Shown here piece after piece: positions 1-9,295 of a stretch of DNA of 64,000 nt. The notes beneath the pieces were generated by a model, which saw only the letters and a list, made by a program, of their open reading frames with translations, was not told the origin of the DNA and made no database searches. The translations under genes were made by a program, and so were the position numbers. The DNA is from Harmothoe impar (Eukaryota; Annelida; Polychaeta; Phyllodocida; Polynoidae). The stretch is taken from positions 32,850,303-32,914,302 of the forward strand of contig OX381721.1 in the NCBI GenBank assembly GCA_947462335.1, given 5' to 3'. The number at the start of each line of letters is the position of its first letter. Positions within the stretch are counted from its first letter, which is position 1.

Positions 1-594
1 AGTTTTGCCAATTCTATGAGTAAGCCTTTATGAGTAAACTCATTAGTAATATTATTTTTACCCGAGTCATTTTTGAATATCAGTTCATCATTCTGAGTAA
101 TATTCCTATGACTTCGCTGGGAAAGCCACTACAGACTACGCCCTAGAGCATAACGATTATCAGTGCATACCCTACAGCTTTCAACATGGCCAAGGTAGCA
201 CCCAGACCTTATACCCTAGTACTGCAGCCCTGGATATGAATCCCTGCCCCTCCTGACAGCAACACACCTATCTGTGCCTCATAAACTAACTGCTCTCTCA
301 CTAATAGACTGTATCTGCTATGGGCGATAAAAGGGGACTTGGTGACTGCGCTGTATGAGTCATATTGGGGGATATTCAGGTTCCAGCTAACGACATCCAA
401 TACAGAGCAGAGGAGTGGTAATCTTTTAACATTGGGAGTTGGGGATGTGGATTTGGGGTAGGATCAAACATGTGCAGCCAGGAGGTTGATTGTCTGCCAT
501 TATATTGTCCGAGTCTGACAACGATGTCCGGTCAATTTTATGTCAGATATCTGCCATTTTTAGGGGGGACGGAAAACGTCGTCTGGACGTAGTA
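1..594. other. Left flank, no gene seen
   Basis: Unique-looking AT-rich sequence ending at the large inverted-repeat element. The short open frame at 209-400 (-) has no recognisable protein features. The last six bases, GTAGTA at 589-594, form the probable left target-site copy of the element that follows. Confidence 0.5.
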
Positions 595-673
595 AGTAGT
601 ATAGTATGTATCGGAACGGGACTATAGTTAAGTACTGTTTATTACTCAATCGACCTGCAGCCAATCAGAGGCC

Positions 674-912
674 TCCCTTTTGGCGGGAAATTCAAAAGCA
701 GCTAATGAGAGGCCTCCCTTTTGGCGGGAAATTCAAATAGGTCACGTGACCGGAAGTGACCTACTTCCGGTCACGTGACCTTTGGGCGGGAAATTCAAAT
801 AGGTCACGTGACCGGAAGTGACCTACTTAAGAGGGTCACGTGACCACCATGTTGGCGGGAAATTCAAATAGGTCACGTGACGGGAAGTGACCTACTTAAG
901 GGGGTCACGTGA
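674..912. promoter_or_regulatory. Clustered E2F-like/CACGTG/ETS-like motifs in left TIR
   Basis: An imperfect tandem array of about 60 bp units. Each unit combines GGCGGGAAATTC (resembles the E2F site TTTGGCGGGAAA), the palindrome GGTCACGTGACC (an E-box of the USF/Myc/Max type) and CCGGAAGTGACC (ETS/GABP-like). The same array occurs in reverse at about 9686-9923. The arrangement resembles a proliferation-linked promoter or enhancer. The motifs are seen; their use is inferred. Confidence 0.5.
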
Positions 913-1038
913 CTACTAGGTTGGCTTTCAAAATAAGTCACTTGAGATTTTGATGGATAAATAAATTTAAAAAAAGAAAAAAAAAGCAAGCTGAAAAAGC
1001 TTGCTAAAAAATAATTTAAAAATGTGGCTCTTTTTTTC

Positions 1039-1178
1039 TAGGGGGGGAGGGGCACTCTGGGGGGCACTCTTTAAGATGCATGGGGGGGGAGGGGGGGAGG
1101 GGGGGGGAGGGGCAGGGTTTTTTAAGAGTGAGACTCGCTTCTCTGCCCTCTCTAAAAGAGAGGGCAGAGAGGCGAGTC
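1039..1178. repeat. G-run block and 48-bp hairpin in left TIR
   Basis: 1039-1114 is a G-rich strand with multiple runs of four or more G, compatible with G-quadruplex folding. 1131-1178 is a near-perfect hairpin whose arms read AGACTCGCTTCTCTGCCCTC and its complement around a TAAAAG loop. The mirrored copy lies at about 9418-9560 in the right TIR. A shorter hairpin (GCAAGCT...AGCTTGC) sits at about 986-1004. Confidence 0.85.
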
Positions 1179-2065
1179 TACTTACAATGAAAGGTATCAT
1201 GATTGCGTTTATGATGATGTGCATCATGATGTGACTATCTTACAACCCTATGAGAAATAAGCAAGACATGGGCGTACTTACACGGGCTATTTGTAAACTA
1301 ATGAATGTGACTTCTTCGTTAAAATCAGTATCTACAACTCTTTTAAGCCTAAGGCTTTTTCTTGAGTTTATTCTTTTGTTCAATTTCGGGCCCACCTCAA
1401 AAGAGGAATAGGCCCTCTGTAGCACTTGTCGCTTGCTCATCAATCAGAGCCGGGGTGTAGAAGGCCCCTGCCCTGTCGGGTACGTTCTCCCTCTGGTACG
1501 TTTTTGGTTAGTTTGGAGCTCTCAGTCGACTGTCTTATCCACCTTAAAAAAACCAGACTTTCGGTGTCTCATGATAAAACTGGTGCCTTATACTAAGTGC
1601 TGGATTACTTTCTCATTTTTTTAGTGTTCTATCCGATGCTTATTTAATTTTTGCACTGATAAAAACGGTTAGCTTGTACAAACACGCGGTCTATTTAAGT
1701 GTTTAGTGTAGAAAATGAACAGAACAGTGCACAGAAAATAGAGCTACCGACTACATTTCGCCCAGTCACTCAGCGGAGAACAAAAGAACTACTGACGTAG
1801 TGTACCCGCTATTCCGACAGTTGGCGCCACCGTTATACTTTTCCCGCGTGCGACATGAAGCCCTGGGGCGGGTACTGGCTGTTTTGGTTGTAGGTACCGA
1901 AACATAAAAAACTACAGCCAGCCCAATGTCATGGTGAGACAGCTCTCTTATTTTTACCTTGAGTAGCGTCCGTAGGGCCTATGACAAAACTTAGTCCCGT
2001 ACACTGAGCAGCTTGAGGTCTGAAGGCTCATACAGAAAAATGTGTGGGTGTGTGGGTGTGTGGGT

Positions 2066-2150
2066 TGCTTTACGCCTTAGTTAACAGCTATGGTCATTTC
2101 AAGAGCGGTGATGGTGATCGAATCTATTGGCCCTTTTACCGAGACAAGGG
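2066..2150 (+). repeat. Internal repeat, copy A (partner at 4866-4975)
   Basis: Shares the blocks GCTTTACGCC, TTAACAGCT, GTCATTTCAAG, GTGATCGAATCTAT and TTTTACCGAG with 4866-4975, with an insertion in the second copy. It shows that parts of the element interior were duplicated. A GTGTGGGTG microsatellite lies just upstream (2041-2064). No coding frame spans either copy. Confidence 0.8.
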
Positions 2151-2940
2151 TTCTTTTACATCCCACACTACATAGCAGAGAGACGTCTAGCAGCCCCTAG
2201 AGGCCCCGCAGGGGGCTCGAGAGGTGCCGTGGAGAAGAGCAGATATCCACGAGAGGCCACGCCAACAACCAAATTCTATCTTTATCCCGCGAGAAAAGGA
2301 GATAAGAGTCAAGGTTATGAACTATCAAAAGATTTTAGAGTAAATTAAGTTATGAGATATTAATATAATGTACATATCTAGGGCCCGATATAGGGCCTCT
2401 GCAGATCCCCCTTCAGGGCCCCGATCCATGAGGCCTTAGAAACGGAGCTGGGTCATGTAACCAAGGGAGATCAGCAGTTGTTGATGTCGGCGCTGCCGAT
2501 AACGCTGGTAAATGACCGTTTTACTCATGTTTAGAGTCAGAATAGCTTGAGTATTACTTGAATATCGAAGAGTAGAGGTCAAATTACCCCAGACAAGGTG
2601 TTTCCATCTAGAAATTCTCGACAGTATTTCCGAAAATTGCAAATATTGGTCCCAGCCCCACGGGGCCCCATACCGAGTATTAAAAGTTTGAGATGCAACT
2701 TTCATTCATGCTGTTGACCAATCAGGGGGCTCTGTTTTTACGACCTTGACTACATAGTAAAAGTGATTGACAACGTCAGATATCACTTGACGACGTCAAA
2801 TATCGATCTGATATTTGATCCCTTGATATTTGATTCAAAACCCACATCGAGTGGGATAAAGCCTTTTATCATCTTTTGATTGTGAGGCATACACTTTTCT
2901 TACACACAACAGCTGTCATCTATCAAGGGGCTCTGGATAG

Positions 2941-3166
2941 GGGGTCCCCATGTCGAATGTCGATCTTAGAAAATGACCATGTCACATGACAATGTCACTT
3001 AATAATGTTCATATCCCATGTCGATTTTAAGAAATGTTCATGTCACCTGTCACTATGATTTTTTGGGCCTCATGTCACTTGTCATTAGACCTCATGTCGT
3101 TTGTCGATTATAAGAAATGGTCATGTCACCATATCGAATTTAGCGGTCCACACCCATTATCAAGTG
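2941..3166 (+). repeat. Sub-terminal repeat with CATGTCGATTTTAAGAAAT blocks, left arm
   Basis: About four degenerate units of the type TCATGTCAC..GTCGATTTTAAGAAAT, ending in GCGGTCCACACC. The reverse complement of this segment recurs at 8524-8690, starting at GGTGTGGACCACTAAA, so the element has a second internal pair of inverted arms. Similar CATGTCGATTTTTA words occur in the separate foldback at 43,027-43,273. Confidence 0.75.
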
Positions 3167-3370
3167 TCAGGGCATGTTGGCTGCTTGAACACGTAGTCTG
3201 TCATCACCCTTGTTTCTGTGCCTTATCTAAACAGGCAATTAGTGGCCGCTAGCCGAGAGTACCTCCCTGGTCGCCTCTCCCGAATCTGCTAGACGTCTCA
3301 CTGATAGGAGTGTGTGGGTGTGTGGGTCTGTGTGTGTCTGTTCGGTCTGTGTGTGCACGCGTCTTGCACT

Positions 3371-3511
3371 CTAGTCTTGCGGACCACTGTTAAGCCTGTG
3401 GTTGGAGAGCGCGACATAGCCGCTTGCTACACTCTCTAAACAGAGGTCCGCAAGACTAGGCCGGATCGCGCTCTTGCTTAAAGGTGCACCTCAACTCAGT
3501 GCGCCTTTAAC
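3371..3511 (+). repeat. Two hairpins in element interior
   Basis: CTAGTCTTGCGGACCACTG (3371-3389) pairs with CAGAGGTCCGCAAGACTAG (3441-3459). Immediately after, TTAAAGGTGCACC pairs with GCGCCTTTAA (about 3479-3511). Two strong stems in 140 bp could reflect a structured RNA or small foldback insertions. No known RNA family was recognised. Confidence 0.7.
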
Positions 3512-3629
3512 AGCCGCCCCAAATAGGTGAAGTTCTTGACGCGGCACAGCGCCTCCCACCAGTAGCCAATCAGCGCGCCGAACGCCGGACACACCTCCAC
3601 CGTGTGAGCCTCTAAGTAGGTCACACGAA

Positions 3630-4130
3630 TCATACTAAGATACCGATCTCTTCTGTCGGTTCGTCGCGGTGGCCGTGAGTGATCGCACGGTCGCCAAGAT
3701 TCACTGCCTTGATTGGCAGAGGGGGGGGCTGATTACCCCCCGTCGGATGAATTGCGGCGAAACCATAATCAATTTTTCGCTGTTTTAGATAAAAGAGATC
3801 CAGAGCTATCCGCTCGTCCAAGAATTATTTTTCTATCAGCCCGGGATCACCCTCAAATTAAGGCCTAAAGTCCAAAAACCCAAAATTTTTTCCCTATGGG
3901 ATTTCAGTGTCTAAGCGTTTTTTGCAGCCCCAAGGAGCAGCTCACGGGCTCGAACCCTGTAAACGCTTTGACGCGCTTTCGTCGCCTTAGGCGACGTAGA
4001 CCTACCCTATTTTTTTTTGGACCATGTTACCTGAACACGGATTATTTTTTTGTTTGGCCCAATGAGCTCACAGCTAGACTAGATACCTCATGTTTTGGAT
4101 TGGAGAAATCAGCAGAGCAATAAAAAGCGC
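3630..4130. other. Interior segment with short open frames, no gene recognised
   Basis: Contains an open frame of 63 codons on the minus strand (3630-3821) and one of 75 on the plus strand (3896-4123). Their composition is not obviously random, but neither shows a motif I recognise. GGTGGCCGTG...CACGGTCGCC (about 3669-3696) is a small hairpin. This could be a relic of a Polinton gene, but nothing here proves it. Confidence 0.25.
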
Positions 4131-4279
4131 GGTGAGGCTAGTGTGGCCCCTGTGAGTTGTAAAATTGGTGCTAAATGTGGTAACCAGGCAGATGCTGAGT
4201 TCATTGATATTGTCCGTTAATGATACTTAAGGTGGGTGTTGTCTAAAGTTTTAATTGATATTACCAATGTGGCCAATAA

Positions 4280-5170
4280 TGACTTCACAGTTGGGGCCCT
4301 CGCCCGCAGGTCCCAGATTCAGGGTATTCTTTGTTTATTGTGTGGCCCCTAAAGAGGGGCCGACTAACTCTTTAGAGTTAGTTAGATGCTGCCACTGTGC
4401 TATGCAACAGCAGCTATTAATTACGCTTCATGTTGGGCGGCATGGATCACTTGATGGGTGATACCTCAAAGCTCAAACACGGCAGAGCCGTGTGTGGCAT
4501 GCGAGGACCAGTGGGTCAGGGGTGATCCGTTGCAAACAGAATGCTGATCCGTGTGAGGTTCTGACTTTCTATAGTTTTTTATAAAGCCTTAGATATGGTG
4601 TGGTATTTTTCATCTCGCTATAGTTTAGTTGGTATTTAAGGAAACCGCCTCATTTCTATCAGAAATACACAATATTGAATTGTTTTTTATATTTTAATAT
4701 ATTAGAAGCGCGCTTTGTTGCCTATGTAGCTCATTATGCGTTGAAATGTTCGCGAGCATCGTAGGAATGTACAAAACCCCTATTGTGGCACCATCTGACG
4801 AAAGAGCGGAGAACTATACTAGCGCGTTTCGTTATTCACATCTTTTGACAGGGACTTGGTTGGTGGCTTTACGCCCTAATTAACAGCTGAAGTCATTTCA
4901 AGGGGGGTGATAGTGATCGAATCTATGGATACCTGAAGGTGGAAAGCACACACCCTACACTTTTACCGAGGCAATGGTGGTGCTGCTCAAAGGGTGTGGC
5001 GAGCTAGACTGGAGGATGTAATAACTAAGCAGCAGAAGGACCAAAAAGACAATCTCGTAGTAGTAGGTCTACTTAGATCTTGAGTAGCCGCCCTTGTGGT
5101 TATAATTACCTAGACTAGTTGGCTCTGCCAGCCTGGTCAAGTGAAAATTGGTAAGGAGACTATGAACTAA
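4280..5170 (+). repeat. ~710 bp internal repeat, unit 1 (divergent)
   Basis: Diverged member of the three-unit array continued at 5322-6775. It shares the 40 bp core ending in the hairpin GGCCCCTAAAGAGGGGCC (here 4344-4361), the TTGTTGC...ATTATGCGTT block near 4715, GACGAAAGAGCGGAGAACTA near 4798 and the TCTCGTAGTAGTAGGTCTAC block near 5054. A second stem (CTAACTCTTTAGAGTTAG) directly follows the first hairpin in this unit only. Confidence 0.85.
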
Positions 5171-5321
5171 GCTAACATCTCATAAGTATTAGTTACCACC
5201 CCCTCACACCCGTTTAACAACGGATTCAGGGTCTAATTATGGAGACCCTAGAGTAAGATTAACAATATATCCCAATGTCTGTAGTAGACATTTACGACAT
5301 GCAACCTGCCCCCTAGAAGGG

Positions 5322-6038
5322 ATAGATCTGACCACAAGTCCGCAATATGGGACTCCCCCTCTGAGAGTATCAAGGTTTGCGTATAGTCTCTTGCAGGTTA
5401 ATCTGTTATCTACCCCTTTGTCGACTTCGCCAAAATCCTGGGAGATTCACTTTAAACCTAAGGTCTACCCTTTTTATTCTTTGTTTATTGTGTGGCCCCT
5501 AAAGAGGGGCCGCGGTGTTGATTAATTACACCACATGTTAAGCAACATGAGATCAAACCTTCCTCAAAAGCGACAAGGCTCAGAGTCCTGTTGGACGGGA
5601 ACCCTGTGTGGCATTTGAAGACGAATGGTTGAGTGATCTGTTGCAGATGCCGTTCCGTGAGAAGTTCTGACTTTATATAGCTTTTATATCGCTTTAGATA
5701 TGGTGTAGTATTTTCAATCTCACTATAGTTTAGTTGATATTTCAAAGAATCTGCCTCATTCTATCAGAAATACACAGCGTTGACATGTTTCTTATATTCA
5801 ATATATTAGAAGTGTGCTTTGTTGCTTATTATAGGTCATTATGCGTTTAAAATGCTCGCGAGTATCGTGGAAATGTACAAAAACCCTATTGTGGCGTCAT
5901 CTGACGAAAAGAGCGGAGAACTACACTAGAGCATGTAATGGCTAGACCAGCAGGCGGCAGCAGAGTGGTCAAAAGACAATCTCGTAGTAGTAGGTCTACT
6001 TGCATGTTGAGTAGCCACCCTTGTGGTTGTAATTACCT
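5322..6038 (+). repeat. ~710 bp internal repeat, unit 2
   Basis: Head-to-tail copy of 6039-6775, with over 90 percent identity over most of its length by eye. Starts near GACCACAAGTCCGCAATATGG and includes the conserved hairpin GGCCCCTAAAGAGGGGCC at 5494-5511. Open frames inside (for example 5485-5745, minus) do not survive in all units, so the repeat is unlikely to be coding. Confidence 0.92.
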
Positions 6039-6775
6039 TGACCACAGGTCCGCAATATGGAGCTCCCCCTCTGAGAGTATCAAGGTTTGCGTATAGTCTC
6101 CTGCAGTTTAATCTGTTATCTCCTCCTTTGTCGACCTCGCCAAAATCCTGGGAGATTCACTTTAAACCTAAGTCCTACCCTTTTTTATTCTTTGTTTATT
6201 GTGTGGCCCCTAAAGAGGGGCCGCGGTGTTGATTAATTACACCACATGTTAAGCAGCATGAGATCAAACCTCCTCAAAAGCGTCAAGGCTCAAAGTCCTG
6301 TTGGACGGGAACCCTGTGTTGCTTTCGAGGACGAATGGTTGAGTGATCCTACCGATCCGTCAGAGGTTCTGACTTTATATAGCTTTTATATCGCTTTAGA
6401 TATGGTGTAGTATTTTCAATCTCACTATAGTTTAGTTGATATTTCAAAGAATCTGCCTCATTCTATCAGAAATACACAACGTTGACATGTTTCTTATATT
6501 CAATATATTAGAAGTGTGCTTTGTTGCTTATTATAGGTCATTATGCGTTTAAAATGTTCGCGAGTATCGTGGAAATGTACAAAAACCCTATTGTGGCGTC
6601 ATCTGACGAAAAGAGCGGAGAACTATACTAGAGCATGTAATCGCCAGACCAGCAGGCGGCGGCAGAGTGGTCAAAAGACAATCTCGTAGTAGTAGGTCTA
6701 CTTGCATGTTGAGTAGCCGCCCTTGTGGTTGTAATTACCTAGCCTAGTTGACCCTGCCGGCCTGGTCAAGTGAAA
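6039..6775 (+). repeat. ~710 bp internal repeat, unit 3
   Basis: Second full tandem copy, with the hairpin at 6205-6222. A tail block, TCTCGTAGTAGTAGGTCTAC through AGTAAGGAGACC, resembles the end of unit 1 more than the end of unit 2, as expected if units exchanged by unequal crossing over. Confidence 0.92.
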
Positions 6776-7366
6776 TTAGTAAGGAGACCACCCATTAACG
6801 TGCTCCACAGTCTTTAGACAGTTAAGACTATAGTCAAGACTGGAGAATTTGGCGAGACGCCCCTCTGGGAGGTCATAATCCTCAATGTTAGGTGTTAGCT
6901 CATTAACATCAGATACCATATTAACAACCCATTTAAATGTTCATTTTAATAGCAACTCACCCTATTCTGACAAAATCCTATTAGCAGGTAACCTCTGTGT
7001 AAACCATACTGCAAACATCTGCTACTTCCAGCGTCTGCCTCGTGACTGATAGTGTACAACAAGACGAAGTGGGCAGAGATTAGAAAAAATGAAGCTCTTT
7101 ATATAGCCGAGAGAGCAGCTAATCTGGATGTTCTAAGCTTGTTTTCACCTAGAGCTCCAACCCTCTTCCAGAGAGAATCAAATCGCTTTTCACCTGAACC
7201 CTTCCACCCCTAATCCATCAGCATGAAAAGAGAATTAACGAGTGTAACGTGCGCTACATGTATATGGGATTATAGCTGGTGAAGAGATAAAGCCGAGTCA
7301 CCTGTGTATACAAAGACTACAGGGGGTGATTAACGACAGGTGTGACGCGCCAGCCCGTGAACGGAT
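6776..7366. other. Element interior, nothing recognised
   Basis: Single-copy AT-rich sequence between the ~710 bp repeats and the Harbinger-like MITE. No open frame or structured repeat worth calling. Confidence 0.4.
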
Positions 7367-7368
7367 TA

Positions 7369-7629
7369 AGCCAAAAAAAAATAAAAAGGTATGTTTCAGG
7401 TAACATGGGCAGAAAGACTGGAGTCGGTAGGTCGGATTTTTATTTTATTTTATTTTATTTTTTTAACATGAAAGTACTAGCCATCCTCCGTGGAAATTCT
7501 AAAAATGACCCAAAAAGTATAAAAATATGAAATTTTCTTCAAACTTGCTTAAAAAAAAACGTAGGGTCGACCCTGTTTTGCTAGGGTTGGTCGGGTGACC
7601 TGAAACAAACCTTTTTTTTATATTTGGCC
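7369..7629. mobile_element. Harbinger-like MITE, copy 1
   Basis: Ends read (A)GCCAAAAAAAA and TTTGGCC, with extended inverted arms containing GGTTTCAGGTAAC-type and GTCGGTAGGTCGG words. It is flanked by TTA on both sides (7366-7368 and 7630-7632). Five related elements occur in the window (see 12,614, 26,439, 29,250 and 46,651). A three-base TTA duplication with G/C-starting TIRs is typical of PIF/Harbinger. No transposase is encoded, so it is non-autonomous. It is nested inside the large 595-10,002 element and is therefore younger. Confidence 0.8.
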
Positions 7630-7632
7630 TTA

Positions 7633-8160
7633 TCTTTCAAGCTGACGCTTAAATTCAACTAGCCAGCCGCCGTCCACAGCACTCACTGCGACAAGAGGAG
7701 GTGCTGTTGTTTTACACTTGAGTCGCTTACCACATGGTCTCTACCTCACAGACAGACACGCGCCCCCTGTAGCTTTTTTTTGTTTTTTTTTGTATACACA
7801 TGCTAATCTCATTACCCCCTTATCCGTTATACAGGTAACGAGTATTCTCTTTTAAAATAGCTGCCAGTCAGCTTAGCTCTAGAAGCAAGAAGGCGTGTAT
7901 AGGTGCCTTATAAGTCGGCAGGGGGTAAATACTAGTGAAAAAGGAAGGCAGGTGTGCAGGTAGCTTTTCTAACAGACACGTGTGTGCACTAAGCTGCTTA
8001 AGTCTAAACCCTCCCGCAGTAGTCAGGTGGCATGTGAAAACTTACTTAACTGATCTCTTACATTGAGTAGAGTCTCTGTGCTGAGAGAGCCTTTTCAGCC
8101 GTTTAAGAGGATTAACTAGGACAGGGTACATAAGGAGTGAAACGCCGAATAGCGGCTACT
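7633..8160. other. Element interior, nothing recognised
   Basis: AT-rich spacer with a T-rich run (7766-7790). No gene, repeat or RNA recognised. Confidence 0.4.
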
Positions 8161-8162
8161 CA

Positions 8163-8522
8163 GTCTCGTGCAGCACAAGCAGCAGCATCTAGCAGCGGCT
8201 TCAGCAGCAGCTGCACGTGCAGCACAAGCAGCTGGCAGCGACTTCAGCAGCACAAGCAGCACGAGCAGCACAAGCCGTAGCATTTGTCAGCAGCATCCGT
8301 GACATCGTCAGCAGCAGCCCCCATGACCTTGTCAGCAGCACAAGCAGCCAGCAGCTGCTGGCAGCTGCTTCAGCAGCTGCTGGCAGCTGCTGCACGAGCA
8401 GTAGCACAAGCAGTAGCATCTGTCAGCAGCAGCAGCAGCAGCACAAGCAGCCAGCAGCTGCTGCATGAGCAGCACAAGCAGCACAAGCAGCAGCACCGAC
8501 AGCAGCAGCAGCAGCAGCAGCG
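8163..8522. repeat. CAG/CTG-rich imperfect triplet tract
   Basis: About 360 bp made mostly of AGC, CAG and AAG triplets (CAGCAGCAG, GCACAAGCAG, CAGCTGCTG). Because the repeat has triplet phase, several frames stay open on both strands and would give Ala/Ser/Gln-rich plus-strand and Ala/Cys/Leu-rich minus-strand peptides. Multiple overlapping frames and lack of non-repeat sequence argue against a gene. CAGCTG palindromes make it prone to hairpins and length change. Confidence 0.9.
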
Positions 8523-8523
8523 G

Positions 8524-8690
8524 TGTGGACCACTAAAGTCGAGATGAAGCCTAGTGACATTTGACATGAAGCTTGAAAAACACAGTGACAGGTGACATGA
8601 GCAATTCTTAAAATCGACATGAGATATGAGCATAATTAAGCGACATCGACATGCGCCATGGCTATTTTTTAAGACAAACATCATATGTCA
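8524..8690 (-). repeat. Sub-terminal repeat, right arm (inverse of 2941-3166)
   Basis: Reverse-complement counterpart of the TGTCGATTTTAAGAAAT-type repeat at 2941-3166, beginning at GGTGTGGACC. It is not symmetric with the left arm relative to the ends (about 1.3 kb from the right end against 2.3 kb from the left). It is thus a second inverted pair rather than part of the TIR. Confidence 0.75.
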
Positions 8691-8762
8691 TAGCCTCCTC
8701 ATCCAAACCTCCACTAGTAGTGCTCTATAAGCGCAAGCTGTAAACCCTCTCCTCCCCTCGTG

Positions 8763-9140
8763 CACACAGGCGAATTATCAGAGTCAGCCAATGGTGTCAA
8801 TACCCCTCTCATACAAGGGTCGGGCGCTGCTGGACTATAATAGATGAGTCAAGGACCGTTCTACTGAGGGTCAGGCAGGCTAAGTCGGACATTCAATGAC
8901 AGGTAAGTCTTTGACAACCTTGCTTGAAAGTCTGGACAGCATTGACAGACTGGGGCATAAGGATCTCGCATGGTCAGACTTTCAAGCAAGTTTTGCTAAA
9001 GTCGCGTTATTGAATGTCCGACCTAGCCTGACCCACAGTAGAACGGTCCTTGACCCGTCTATTATAGTCCAGCAGTGCCCGACCCTTGGCTGAGAGCAGT
9101 TTAAGCGCCATTGGGTGTCTCTGATATTTGCCTCTGTGTA
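8763..9140. mobile_element. Foldback element, family F1 copy 1
   Basis: A ~378 bp foldback. CACACAGGCGAATTATCAGA at the left pairs with TCTGATATTTGCCTCTGTGT at the right, and the arms continue inward through CTGGACTATAATAGATG and AGTCGGACATTCAATGAC (paired with ATTGAATGTCCGACC). The centre contains AAGTCT...AGACTTTCAAGCAAG arms. A second copy lies at 50,381-50,770. Long arms with a tiny centre mean the transcript or single strand would fold along nearly its whole length. No target duplication could be assigned. Confidence 0.85.
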
Positions 9141-9295
9141 AGATGAGAAAAAAAGTCTGTTGAAAGACTATATTTCAAGCCAGAAAACTGTAATTAGCTT
9201 TCCAAGTTGTTTATTTAACAATATCTTAGCCTAGCAAGCAGCTGTCAGATGTCATCTAAGAAAAAAAATGTGAGCTGTTAATAGATTCAAGAGAA

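Larger units (their letters stand above)
595..1302 (+). repeat. Left terminal inverted repeat (708 bp)
   Basis: Matches the reverse complement of 9296-10002 almost base for base. From the outside in it contains an AT-rich tip, CCAAT boxes (ATTGG in reverse), four E2F-like GGCGGGAAATTC blocks near 678, 719, 781 and 851, six palindromic CACGTG sites (743, 772, 805, 837, 874, 906), ETS-like CCGGAAGT motifs, a G-rich block (1039-1114) and a long hairpin (1131-1178). Inner match ends at CTAAT, position 1302. Confidence 0.97.

Noticed and set aside
4344..6222. Histone mRNA 3' stem-loop
   Set aside because: The GGCCCCTAAAGAGGGGCC stem does not match the conserved histone stem-loop sequence, and no histone coding sequence precedes it.
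8201..8684. Poly-Ala/Ser/Gln or Cys-rich genes in the CAG tract
   Set aside because: Several frames on both strands are open at once, as expected for a triplet repeat.
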